Notes under the pieces: generated by a model
The model's database searches: none
The model's input: only the letters and a program-made list of their open reading frames with translations
Told to the model about the DNA's origin: nothing
Program-made: the position numbers and the translations under genes
Part shown: positions 44,479 to 52,475 of the stretch, piece by piece
How positions within the stretch are numbered: position 1 is the first letter of the stretch
Layout: each line of letters starts with the position of its first letter
From: Thiotrichales bacterium
Lineage (GTDB): Bacteria; Pseudomonadota; Gammaproteobacteria; Thiomicrospirales; Thiomicrospiraceae
Length of the DNA: 64,000 bases
Reading direction: 5' to 3'
NCBI GenBank assembly: GCA_016938655.1
Contig: JAFGUG010000011.1
Span: 124,001 to 188,000 of the forward strand

Positions 44479-45222
44479 ATGGATCGCATGCTATACGTTT
44501 CAATGAGTGGTGCGAAAGAGGTCATGCTGTCACAGGGCAATAACGCCAATAATTTGGCCAATGCCAGTACAGATGGCTTTAAGCAAGACTTCAATGAATT
44601 TAGAGCGCAACATGTTCAAGGTCCGGGTTGGGCCTCTCGTACCTTTTCACTCGATGAACGACCTGCGACCGACTTTACACCCGGCGCCGCCAAGGTAACT
44701 GGACGAGAATTGGATGTGATGACCAAAGGCAACGGTTTTATGGCGGTGCAAACTCCAGCCGGTGACGAAGGTTTGATTCGTACCGCCAGTATGCAATTAA
44801 CCCCTGAAGGGGATTTAGTCGATATTGTTGGTAACCCGATTCTTAATACGGGTGGCATACCCATTAATATTCCGCCATCAAAAAACATTACCATTGGCGA
44901 TGACGGAACCATTTCGATTGTGCCGGATGGGTCACCCAGTAATGAACTGGTTATTTTAGATCAGTTGCGTTTGGTAGAGCCGGATATGAAAACTCTAACC
45001 AAAGGCGAAGATGGGTTTATCAGACCCATTGCCGGTACACCCGAACTTGGACAGGCGAATATTCGCGTTTTAAGTGGCGCGCTAGAGACCAGTAATGTGA
45101 ATACCGCACAAGCCTTGGTCAATATGATTGAGTTATCTCGAAAGTATGAGATGCAGGTCAAAATGATGGCCACCGCCAAAAATCACGCGCAAAAATCCGA
45201 CTCCATCTTATCGCTTAGATAA
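44479..45222 (+). CDS. flgF: Flagellar rod protein FlgF
   Basis: A 247-residue proximal rod subunit. The axial motif is SQGNNANNLANASTDGFKQD, and the family feature TGRELDVMTKGNGFMAVQTP follows. The C-terminal segment SGALETSNVNTAQALVNMIE is shared with FlgG. It begins after AGGAGTG. flgG follows after 40 bases. Confidence 0.95.
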   Translation: MDRMLYVSMSGAKEVMLSQGNNANNLANASTDGFKQDFNEFRAQHVQGPGWASRTFSLDERPATDFTPGAAKVTGRELDVMTKGNGFMAVQTPAGDEGLIRTASMQLTPEGDLVDIVGNPILNTGGIPINIPPSKNITIGDDGTISIVPDGSPSNELVILDQLRLVEPDMKTLTKGEDGFIRPIAGTPELGQANIRVLSGALETSNVNTAQALVNMIELSRKYEMQVKMMATAKNHAQKSDSILSLR

Positions 45223-45262
45223 GGATTAGGGTCACAGCAAGTCAGGAACTAGGAGAGACACC

Positions 45263-46054
45263 ATGAATCACGCACTGTATATCGCAAAAACCGGTTTAGA
45301 GGCTCAGCAAACTCGCTTGGCCGCTATATCCAATAACTTGGCGAATGCGAACACTTATGCCTATAAATCGGGTCGTGCCGAGTTTCATGACTTAATGTAT
45401 CAAAACGTACGTCAACCGGGGGCGCAAGCCACGCAGGATGAAGCCAATACCTTACCTTCTGGATTGCAGTTAGGAATGGGGGTGAAAACCGTCGGGATTC
45501 AAAAAATCCACACCCAAGGGAATATGATTATTACCGACAACCAACTGGATATTGCGATTGAAGGCAAGGGCTTTTTTCAAGTGTTGGATGCCAATGGCAA
45601 TATGATGTACACCCGTGATGGGTCGTTTGAAGTGAATCAAAATGGCGATGTGGTCACCTCTTCGGGTTACCTATTAGAACCGAATATTAATATTCCGCAA
45701 GATGCCACCGAAATCTCCATTACTCGAGACGGTGCGGTGTTTGTGTCACAACCCGGAAACGTTCAGCAGCAGCAGGTTGGTCAGATTGATTTAGCGACCT
45801 TTATTAACCCAGCCGGCCTGGAAGCGTTGGGCAGTAACTTCTACAGCGAAACCACCGCCAGCGGCGTGCCCAATATTAACAACCCGCAAACCGCCGAAGC
45901 GGGCAGTGTGTTACAGGGCGCGTTAGAGGCCTCCAATGTCAACACGGTAGAAGAGCTGATTGGCATGATTGAAGCACAGCGAACCTATGAGATGAACTCA
46001 AAAGCGATCTCTGCCGCCGATGGCATGATGCAGTATTTAAACAACAATACATAA
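45263..46054 (+). CDS. flgG: Flagellar distal rod protein FlgG
   Basis: A 263-residue distal rod subunit, with the usual length of about 260. The N-terminal motif is TGLEAQQTRLAAISNNLANA and then NTYAYKSGRAEFHDLMYQN. Conserved QLDIAIEGKGFFQVL and the C-terminal QGALEASNVNTVEELIGMIE complete the family pattern. It begins after AGGAGAGACACC, and flgH follows 82 bases downstream. Confidence 0.96.
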   Translation: MNHALYIAKTGLEAQQTRLAAISNNLANANTYAYKSGRAEFHDLMYQNVRQPGAQATQDEANTLPSGLQLGMGVKTVGIQKIHTQGNMIITDNQLDIAIEGKGFFQVLDANGNMMYTRDGSFEVNQNGDVVTSSGYLLEPNINIPQDATEISITRDGAVFVSQPGNVQQQQVGQIDLATFINPAGLEALGSNFYSETTASGVPNINNPQTAEAGSVLQGALEASNVNTVEELIGMIEAQRTYEMNSKAISAADGMMQYLNNNT

Positions 46055-46136
46055 CAGCAATAGAAAAACGACATAACAGCAACTAACTATTTTTTAGAAA
46101 ATTCACTCAGCTTTCGTTAAGCGAAAGGGGTTAAAG

Positions 46137-46823
46137 ATGTTAATTAAAGAGATTAAAAACGCAAAACTAATTGGGTTAGCCGTGCTTTCAAGCGTGCTTT
46201 TATCAGGATGCAGCTCGACGCCAGAGCGCATTCAAAATATGACCTTTGAACCGAGTTTTCCATTGAATATTCCGCAACAAGTGGAAACCCAGAATGGTTC
46301 TTTGTATCAAGTGGGAGCAATGACATTGTTTAACGATTCGCGTGCGCATCGTATTGGTGACATTATTACCATCGCCTTGACCGAAAGTTTTGACGCCAAG
46401 AAAAAAGACGAAGCCAAATACGATAAGTCGAACAGCCAAGATTTTGGGGTTTCGGTACCGTTAAACGTATTTGGACAAACCCAAAACTTAGGTGTGGGTT
46501 ATGGCTCAACCGGTAAGTTTGCCGGTAAATCAGATGTAAAACAAAACTCGAGTATGTCCGGATCCATTGCGGTGACCGTGGTTGAGGTAATTAGTAATGG
46601 CAACTTGATTGTGCGGGGAGAAAAGCGCCTAACCATTCATGAGGGCGACGAGTTGATTCAGTTTGCGGGCATTATACGCCCTCAAGATATTCGACCCGAT
46701 AACACCATTGACTCCACCAAGGTAGCGGATGTCCGCCTTGTGTATAAAGACGTTGGGGTGTCGGGTGATACGAACCGTCCAAGTGCGTTAACCCAGTGGA
46801 TGAACAAATACTGGCCGATTTAA
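46137..46823 (+). CDS. flgH: Flagellar L-ring protein FlgH
   Basis: A 228-residue outer-membrane lipoprotein that forms the L ring. The signal peptide ends in a lipobox, LLSGCSS. Family features are GSLYQVGAMTLFNDSRAHRI, GDIITIALTESFDAKKK, and NGNLIVRGEKRLTIHEGDEL toward the C terminus. It is followed by its own terminator, so flgIJ is separately transcribed. Confidence 0.96.
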   Translation: MLIKEIKNAKLIGLAVLSSVLLSGCSSTPERIQNMTFEPSFPLNIPQQVETQNGSLYQVGAMTLFNDSRAHRIGDIITIALTESFDAKKKDEAKYDKSNSQDFGVSVPLNVFGQTQNLGVGYGSTGKFAGKSDVKQNSSMSGSIAVTVVEVISNGNLIVRGEKRLTIHEGDELIQFAGIIRPQDIRPDNTIDSTKVADVRLVYKDVGVSGDTNRPSALTQWMNKYWPI

Positions 46824-46877
46824 CACGACCCAGAATGTTCAAACTTTCAATGGCATTTGTCTATGGCGATTGAAAAC

Positions 46878-46921
46878 ACCTTTAGCGGTGGCCCATTAAC
46901 GGTCGCCGCTAAAGGTTTCTA
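46878..46921 (+). terminator. Terminator of flgFGH
   Basis: ACCTTTAGCGG and CCGCTAAAGGT form a perfect 11-bp stem with a 17-base loop and a short T-rich tail. Confidence 0.75.
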
Positions 46922-47009
46922 AGCTTCTTATCCTGTTTGAATCGCTTTTTTAGGCCGATTCTATTTCTATATTCCTCTTTTTAAATGACACCAAAAGGAT
47001 TTCAAAAGC

Positions 47010-47049
47010 GTTTTTTGAAAAGTCGGCAGGCCTGTTTACTTTTTGAAAG
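47010..47049. repeat. Palindrome element related to the one upstream of flgB
   Basis: GTTTTTTGAAAAGTC, a near-core GGCAGGCCTGTTT (CAGGCCTG at 47027-47034) and CTTTTTGAAAGG follow one another. Order and flanks match the element at 40622-40658, so the two are probably copies of one ~40-bp element. Confidence 0.75.
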
Positions 47050-47122
47050 GTGTTGAAAATAGGGAGGAATATCGGCCAAGGTCTTTAAATCTTTAGCTTT
47101 TATTTCGGTTTATTTCACTTGT

Positions 47123-47138
47123 TGGCGTGTCCATTGCT
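47123..47138 (+). promoter_or_regulatory. Sigma-54 promoter of flgIJ
   Basis: TGGCGTGTCCATTGCT has GG and GC 10 bases apart and TTGC at -12. The leader to flgI would be about 80 bases. Confidence 0.75.
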
Positions 47139-47229
47139 ATGTATTCGGTAGAACAGAATTTTATTGTGATTTTGACGCTTAAAATCACAAGTAAAACAGA
47201 GACTTAATTATCCTAAATGGAGAAGTACG

Positions 47230-48330
47230 ATGTCGACCAGAAAAATCGTTATGATTTTGACAATCTCACTGCTATGGGGCACGGCCTCTTACGCTGAGCG
47301 CGTTAAAGATATCGCTAATGTTGCCGGAGTGCGTGATAACCAGTTAGTCGGTTACGGCTTGGTGGTGGGTTTAAATGGTTCTGGGGATAAAACCCCGTTT
47401 GCCGAACAAAGCTTACTGAGCATGCTGAATAAATTTGGTATTCATGTGCCTGCCGGTGTTAAAACCAACTCTAAAAACATTGCCGCCGTTGCAGTACATG
47501 CTGACTTACCGGCGTTTGCAAAACCGGGTCAAAAAATTGATATTACCGTTTCGTCGCTTGGTAACGCAAAAAGCCTACGTGGTGGTGCGTTGTTGATGAC
47601 CCCTCTAAAAGCAGTGGATGGCAATGTGTATGCGATTGCGCAAGGTAATTTGGTCGTGGGTGGTCTGGACGCCAGTGGTGCGGATGGTTCACGAATTACG
47701 ATTAATGTGCCGAGTGTGGGGCGTATTCCGGACGGCGCCATGGTCGAAAAAACCGTCAATACTGGATTTGACTTGGGTAATACCATTACCCTTAACTTAA
47801 AAAATTCAGACTTTACCACGGCGACGAATATGGTGAACTCGATCAATCAATTATTGGGTGAGGGGACGGCAAACGCTTTAGATGCCGAATCGGTTGAGGT
47901 GATGGCACCGCGTTTACCCAATCAGCGTGTTGCGTTTTTATCGGTGTTAGAGAATATTGAGGTGACCCCAGGACAAGATGCAGCCAAAGTGATTGTCAAT
48001 TCTCGAACGGGTACCGTGGTAATTGGTCAGCACGTGAAAGTGAAACCCGCCGCGGTCACTCACGGTGGATTAATTGTCAAAATTGGCCAAAAATTTGATG
48101 TCTCTCAACCCAATCCATTTGCGGGTGGGGAAACGGCGGTGACGCCTGAAACCTCGGTAGATGTGACCACCACCGGCAATGGTCGTATGTTTGAGTTTCC
48201 AGAGGGCGCGTCTTTGAATGACATTGTGCAAGCCGTGAATAAAGTGGGCGCAGCACCGGGTGATTTAGTGGCGATTCTTGAAGCCTTAAAACAAGCGGGT
48301 TCTTTGAAAGCCGATTTGTTGATTATCTAG
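47230..48330 (+). CDS. flgI: Flagellar P-ring protein FlgI
   Basis: A 366-residue periplasmic protein that forms the P ring in the peptidoglycan layer. It has a signal peptide ([18 protein letters not shown]), the starting motif [39 protein letters not shown], and the C-terminal [20 protein letters not shown] followed by LKADLLII, all diagnostic. It begins after GGAGAAG. flgJ follows after 9 bases. Confidence 0.97.
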   Translation: MSTRKIVMILTISLLWGTASYAERVKDIANVAGVRDNQLVGYGLVVGLNGSGDKTPFAEQSLLSMLNKFGIHVPAGVKTNSKNIAAVAVHADLPAFAKPGQKIDITVSSLGNAKSLRGGALLMTPLKAVDGNVYAIAQGNLVVGGLDASGADGSRITINVPSVGRIPDGAMVEKTVNTGFDLGNTITLNLKNSDFTTATNMVNSINQLLGEGTANALDAESVEVMAPRLPNQRVAFLSVLENIEVTPGQDAAKVIVNSRTGTVVIGQHVKVKPAAVTHGGLIVKIGQKFDVSQPNPFAGGETAVTPETSVDVTTTGNGRMFEFPEGASLNDIVQAVNKVGAAPGDLVAILEALKQAGSLKADLLII

Positions 48331-48339
48331 GAGATTAAG

Positions 48340-48822
48340 ATGGCCTCTTTAACGATTGCCCCCAATCAAGCAAGCGCAACACAAAACTATAACAACTATA
48401 CCGACGTGAACGCGTTAAACGACCTAAAAAAGCAAGCGCGTGATGATGAGCGTTCTGCTTTACGTCCTGTGGCCGAGCAGTTTGAAGCATTATTTGTTCA
48501 GCAAGTCTTAAAAGAGGCCCGTAAGGTCAGTTTTGATGACGGTTGGTTGGACGGGGACAGCGGTGATTTTTACAAAGATTGGTATGACAAACAGCTCTCT
48601 CAAGACTTGTCCGCTAAAGGAACCTTAGGCTTTGCCGATAAAATAGTAGAGCAACTTGCGCCGAAAGCATTAAACTTAGATTTAAAGTCGGATAAAAACA
48701 GAGCGGGGATGGGTGAAAAAGCGTTAAATCCGCTTGATCTTCCAAACCAAGCAGGCCTGCCAAAACAAACGCAAGTAAGCACCACCGAACAAATCGTGTC
48801 TTTAAGGCAGCTAAAACCTTAA
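48340..48822 (+). CDS. flgJ: Single-domain FlgJ (rod scaffold, no muramidase)
   Basis: A 160-residue protein containing only the N-terminal rod-capping domain (VAEQFEALFVQQVLKEARKV, then SGDFYKDWYDKQLSQDLS). The C-terminal glucosaminidase domain of E. coli FlgJ is absent, so another enzyme must open the cell wall for the rod. A lytic transglycosylase gene lies just downstream of flgL (50135) and is a good candidate. A near copy of the iterated palindrome (AGCAGGCCTGCC at 48750-48761) encodes Ala-Gly-Leu-Pro in the tail. Confidence 0.92.
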   Translation: MASLTIAPNQASATQNYNNYTDVNALNDLKKQARDDERSALRPVAEQFEALFVQQVLKEARKVSFDDGWLDGDSGDFYKDWYDKQLSQDLSAKGTLGFADKIVEQLAPKALNLDLKSDKNRAGMGEKALNPLDLPNQAGLPKQTQVSTTEQIVSLRQLKP

Positions 48823-48864
48823 TAATACCGTGACCTGTATTTGACCAGAATAAGGAATGAAAAG

Positions 48865-48981
48865 ATGGCTGACATGTTAACAATGGGTTCAACGACCGCC
48901 AATCCCTTCAAAACTGCCGTCCAGATTATTGCGACCTCACAGTCGATTTTCCAAACGCGATTAGGCGCGGTAAGAGGATAA
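48865..48981 (+). CDS. 38-residue ORF resembling an axial-protein C-terminal helix (flgK remnant?)
   Basis: It begins after AAGGAA at ATG 48865 and ends 4 bases before flgL. The translation contains FKTAVQIIATSQSIFQTRLG, which aligns with the C-terminal helix of FlgE in this window (AQVISTSQTLTQTILNL) in the pattern Q-x-I-x-T-S-Q-x-x-x-Q-T-x-L. This helix closes every flagellar axial protein, including FlgK. Gene order flgJ-[flgK]-flgL predicts flgK exactly here, but no full flgK is present. It is either the last piece of a deleted flgK or a small gene in its own right. Confidence 0.55.
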   Translation: MADMLTMGSTTANPFKTAVQIIATSQSIFQTRLGAVRG

Positions 48982-48985
48982 GGGT

Positions 48986-50047
48986 ATGAGAATTTCAACC
49001 AATATGTTTCACAATAACAGTGTGAGTTCCATTCAAAATCATCAAAGTGACTTACTAGATATCCAACTTAAGTTGAGCACCGGAAAGCGCATTAATAGAC
49101 CCAGTGATGACCCGGTTGCTTTAGCTCAGGTACACAGCTTGAATAGAACCATTAATACAATTGATCAATACTCTTACAATGGCGAGTTTGCAAAATCAAA
49201 ACTGGTGCAAGAAGAGACCGCCGTGACCGATAGCATCGATGGTCTGCAGCGTGCGCGTGAGTTGGGCATTCAAATGATGAATGGCACTTACAGTGAGTCG
49301 AACCGTATTGCCACATCGGAAGAGATTGGACAGATCATTAATCAACTGAAAAACATGATGAACTTTACCGATTCGGAAGGTGAAAAGTTGTTTGCAGGAA
49401 ACAATGTAAATGCTGAATTTGCCTTTGTTGATGATGTTAATAATCCGGGTTACTACTCCTATATTGGTAGCCCAAATGCCGATGATGGAACTGCAACCAC
49501 ACCTTACGATCCACTTGCTAACTTTGGTTCGCGTTTTGTGCAAATCGGCTTTGATGCCGACAACAAGTTGCAAGCCGATGATATGGGGGATCCAAGTCGT
49601 GTTCGTGTGACAGACAATGGCAACAGAGTCTTTAGTGTACCGAATGCCACCTCCACGTTCGCCTACAATACCGACGACCAAACAACGACGGGGACGCCTG
49701 TGGGTGGCACACCGGATGATAATATTCTGAATGTCTTAGTTGAATTTCAACGCGCATTAGAAGCGGGCGATCCGCCACCTGATTACGTGATTGATGACAT
49801 AGATTCTTCAATTAAAAATCTCTCGTTAGTGCGAGCTGAAATTGGTGGTCGTCAAAATCGCATTGAAACTCAATATGACGCAGGTGAATCTTTTAAGTTG
49901 GCGTTGCAAGAGCGCAAAATGAACTTAGAAGAGATGGATATTGTGGAAGGGGTGACCGAGCTGACACAAAAAGAGAATGCCCTGCAAATGGCGCAACAGG
50001 TGTTCACTCGTGTACAAGATTTGAGTCTGTTTAACTATTTAAGATAA
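48986..50047 (+). CDS. flgL: Hook-filament junction protein FlgL (HAP3)
   Basis: A 353-residue flagellin-like junction protein that joins hook to filament above FlgK. The N-terminal coil is MRISTNMFHNNSVSSIQNHQ, LKLSTGKRINRPSDDPVALA; the C-terminal coil is QKENALQMAQQVFTRVQDLS, LFNYLR. The variable middle has Asp/Pro-rich repeats. The normal partner FlgK is not encoded next to it. A terminator follows. Confidence 0.95.
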   Translation: MRISTNMFHNNSVSSIQNHQSDLLDIQLKLSTGKRINRPSDDPVALAQVHSLNRTINTIDQYSYNGEFAKSKLVQEETAVTDSIDGLQRARELGIQMMNGTYSESNRIATSEEIGQIINQLKNMMNFTDSEGEKLFAGNNVNAEFAFVDDVNNPGYYSYIGSPNADDGTATTPYDPLANFGSRFVQIGFDADNKLQADDMGDPSRVRVTDNGNRVFSVPNATSTFAYNTDDQTTTGTPVGGTPDDNILNVLVEFQRALEAGDPPPDYVIDDIDSSIKNLSLVRAEIGGRQNRIETQYDAGESFKLALQERKMNLEEMDIVEGVTELTQKENALQMAQQVFTRVQDLSLFNYLR

Positions 50048-50096
50048 GTTTTAGAGGACTTTATTGCATTTTGGTGTAATTGGCCTTTGACTTGCT

Positions 50097-50134
50097 AAAA
50101 ACCTCCTAGCGAAAGCGTTAACGGAGGTTTTTTT
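50097..50134 (+). terminator. Terminator of flgIJL, overlapping the next gene's ribosome binding site
   Basis: AACCTCC and GGAGGTT form the ends of a hairpin followed by seven T residues. The GGAGG of its right arm is 7 bases before the GTG start of the downstream transglycosylase, so the same bases serve as that gene's Shine-Dalgarno. Confidence 0.8.
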
Positions 50135-51385
50135 GTGTCCATTTCAAAGTCATTATTTTCTGCACTGATCGCCTCTTTTTTATTGGTCATGATTGCAGGC
50201 AGCGCATTTACAGGGTTTCAAGGCTGGGTGTCGTTGCAAACCAGTGCTCAAAACAAAAGCAGTGCGCCCATTTTTATCTCATCGAGTCTGCGCATTGCCC
50301 CTACACCGGTTTCGGTACACGTTGTTAAAACTAGCCAAACCGTTGTGGAAACACTGGGAGCTGTCAAAAATTCAACGGTTGAATTGATTGCTCCACCTCA
50401 AGTAGCACTTAAAAGTGAAAATGTTCAGCCAGTTGAGAGTAATCCGATTATTTCACCCATGGATAATATCAGCAGGCCTGCTGATGTTAAAACAGCGCCA
50501 CACTCAAATGTTCACTTAGAGCCGAGTATTGTGGTCTATGATAATGAGATCGCGGTTGAATTCCCAAGAGCGATTGCCGATTTTAAGACCATTAAAAAGT
50601 CTTTGGCCCGTCTTATTTTGAGCCCAGAGCCCTTTAGTGAACCCTTAATGAGTTCTGCATCTTTGTCATTTAAAAAGACGCCTTATTTTTATAAAAAAGT
50701 AATCGATCAAAAAGGGCGGGCGATTCGTTATCCAGCGAATGCGCTTGCCTATATTGATGCCTTAATCAAAACCGATGCTTTAGAAGAGGTAAAAGATGCC
50801 GAAGGTGAATTTACCGTGGTGCGCATCCCTTTAACACAACCTCGCTACCCAAAACCTATTGAGCGTTACAAAGGTTGGGTGGAGAGTTATGCCAAAGAGT
50901 TTTCAGTCTCGCCCTCACTTATTTTTGCGATTATGGAAACTGAAAGTGGGTTTCGACCTGAGGCAGTGAGTAAGTCGAATGCCATGGGGTTAATGCAACT
51001 GAAAGCCGAGGCGGCGGGGCGAGATGTGTTTGCGCAAGTGGATAAAAAAATGGGGCAACCTAATCAAGGGCAACTGTTTGATGAGCAAGAGAATATTCGC
51101 ATGGGAACGGCTTATTTAGGGTTGTTGAAACACGACTATTTTGGCCTGATTCGTAACCCAAAGAATAAAGAACTCGTGACGATTGCCTCATACAATGGGG
51201 GCTTATCAACCGTATTGAAGTTATTTGGTAACACCCATGAGCTGGCGTTAGCGCAGATTAATCGCTTGCACCCTCGTCAGGTTTATCGTAAATTACGGTT
51301 TGAACATCAGTCTAAGGAAACCCGAGAGTACCTCGACAAGGTGTTGCAAGCCAAAAATCGCTATCAATCCATCTTAGATGCTTAA
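50135..51385 (+). CDS. MltC-like lytic transglycosylase
   Basis: A 416-residue exported peptidoglycan enzyme. A signal or anchor segment (SALIASFLLVMIAGSAFTG) is followed by a long linker, then an N-terminal domain resembling that of MltC (YFYKKVIDQKGRAIRYPANA), and an SLT domain. That domain has the catalytic Glu in SLIFAIMETESGFRPEAVSK, then AMGLMQLKAEAAGRDVF, IRMGTAYLGLLKHDYF and TIASYNGGLSTVLKLF. It starts at GTG 50135 with GGAGG supplied by the upstream terminator. Being next to the flagellar genes and beside a muramidase-less FlgJ, it may clear the wall for rod passage. An AGCAGGCCTGCT copy (50471-50482) encodes Ser-Arg-Pro-Ala-Asp in the linker. Confidence 0.85.
   Translation: MSISKSLFSALIASFLLVMIAGSAFTGFQGWVSLQTSAQNKSSAPIFISSSLRIAPTPVSVHVVKTSQTVVETLGAVKNSTVELIAPPQVALKSENVQPVESNPIISPMDNISRPADVKTAPHSNVHLEPSIVVYDNEIAVEFPRAIADFKTIKKSLARLILSPEPFSEPLMSSASLSFKKTPYFYKKVIDQKGRAIRYPANALAYIDALIKTDALEEVKDAEGEFTVVRIPLTQPRYPKPIERYKGWVESYAKEFSVSPSLIFAIMETESGFRPEAVSKSNAMGLMQLKAEAAGRDVFAQVDKKMGQPNQGQLFDEQENIRMGTAYLGLLKHDYFGLIRNPKNKELVTIASYNGGLSTVLKLFGNTHELALAQINRLHPRQVYRKLRFEHQSKETREYLDKVLQAKNRYQSILDA
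50471..50482. repeat. AGCAGGCCTGCT palindrome inside the transglycosylase gene
   Basis: An exact copy in the low-complexity linker region, read as SRPAD. Confidence 0.95.
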
Positions 51386-51419
51386 ATTTTTATCAGTTTT
51401 ATATTGATACATAACACCT

Positions 51420-51446
51420 TAAATCTTCTGCGGTTTTAGCCGTTAA
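51420..51446 (+). promoter_or_regulatory. Sigma-28 (FliA)-like promoter of the leg operon
   Basis: TAAA (51420-51423) and GCCGTTAA (51439-51446) are separated by exactly 15 bases. The consensus is TAAA-N15-GCCGATAA, so 11 of 12 informative bases match. It lies 34 bases before legB. Confidence 0.75.
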
Positions 51447-51479
51447 TTACCAGATAATAAAATAACATAAAGATTACAT

Positions 51480-52475
51480 ATGAACTATTGGCAAGGGAAA
51501 CAAGTTTTAGTCACCGGTGCGGACGGGTTTATTGGGTCGCACCTTGTTGAGTCATTGGTCGCGGCGGGCGCAAAAGTACGTGCTTTAGCACTCTACAATT
51601 CGTTTAACGATTGGGGCTGGCTGGATCAAAGTCCCGTTTTAAATGAAGTGGAAGTGGTCAGTGGCGATGTGCGTGATCCGTTTCTTTGCAAAAAAATCAC
51701 CCAAGATTGTCATACCGTGTTTCATTTGGCCGCACTGATTGCCATTCCATACTCGTATGTTGCGCCCAATTCGTATGTGGAAACCAACGTCAACGGCACC
51801 TTAAATATGGCGCAGGCCTGTCTAGAAAATGGCGTCAGTCGTTTTATGCACACGTCCACCTCGGAGGTGTATGGTACAGCGCAATATGTGCCGATTGATG
51901 AGAAGCACCCAACCCAACCCCAGTCGCCATACAGTGCCAGTAAAATTGGTGCCGATGCTATGGCGATGTCTTACTATAACGCGTTTGAAATGCCGGTTTC
52001 CATTGCGCGCCCGTTTAACACTTATGGTCCACGCCAATCGGCACGTGCCGTTATTCCGACCATCATTACGCAAATTGCCAATGGTAAAAAAGAGATTCAA
52101 TTAGGGGATACTTCGCCGACCCGTGACTTTAACTTTGTGACCGATACTTGCCGCGGCATGATGGCAATTGCCCAGTCGGAAAAGACCATTGGGCAAACGG
52201 TGAACATCGGTTCTAATTTTGAGATTTCGGTGCAAGACACGTTGGATTTAATTAAAGAGATTATGGGCAGTGACGTGGTGTTTGTGCAGGATGAACAGCG
52301 CCTTCGGCCTAAAGATTCCGAGGTCTTTCGCTTGTGGTGTGACAACACGTTAATTAACGAGTTAACCGGCTTTGAACCGAAATTTGATATTCGAGCAGGC
52401 CTGTCAGAAACCATTGATTGGTTTACCCAACCTAATAACTTAAAACGCTATAAAGCGGATATTTATAATGTCTAA
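51480..52475 (+). CDS. legB: LegB-type NAD-dependent 4,6-dehydratase
   Basis: A 331-residue SDR sugar dehydratase that starts legionaminic acid synthesis by forming a 4-keto-6-deoxy nucleotide sugar from a GlcNAc nucleotide. The NAD site is VLVTGADGFIGSHL near residue 10; the catalytic residues lie in STSEVYGTA and PYSASKIGADAMA (Tyr and Lys). RPFNTYGPRQSARAVIPTII and GDTSPTRDFNFVTD are shared with related dehydratases. The identification as LegB rests on the complete leg gene set downstream. It overlaps legC by 8 bases. Confidence 0.88.
   Translation: MNYWQGKQVLVTGADGFIGSHLVESLVAAGAKVRALALYNSFNDWGWLDQSPVLNEVEVVSGDVRDPFLCKKITQDCHTVFHLAALIAIPYSYVAPNSYVETNVNGTLNMAQACLENGVSRFMHTSTSEVYGTAQYVPIDEKHPTQPQSPYSASKIGADAMAMSYYNAFEMPVSIARPFNTYGPRQSARAVIPTIITQIANGKKEIQLGDTSPTRDFNFVTDTCRGMMAIAQSEKTIGQTVNIGSNFEISVQDTLDLIKEIMGSDVVFVQDEQRLRPKDSEVFRLWCDNTLINELTGFEPKFDIRAGLSETIDWFTQPNNLKRYKADIYNV

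Larger units (their letters stand above)
46922..47229. other. Intergenic region before flgI
   Basis: A 308-base spacer with the palindrome element at 47010-47049 and a sigma-54 promoter at 47123-47138, both listed separately. Nothing else was recognised. Confidence 0.6.

Noticed and set aside
49196-49681. 161-residue minus-strand ORF inside flgL
   Set aside because: flgL is secure in the other strand, and this frame has no ribosome binding site or family resemblance.
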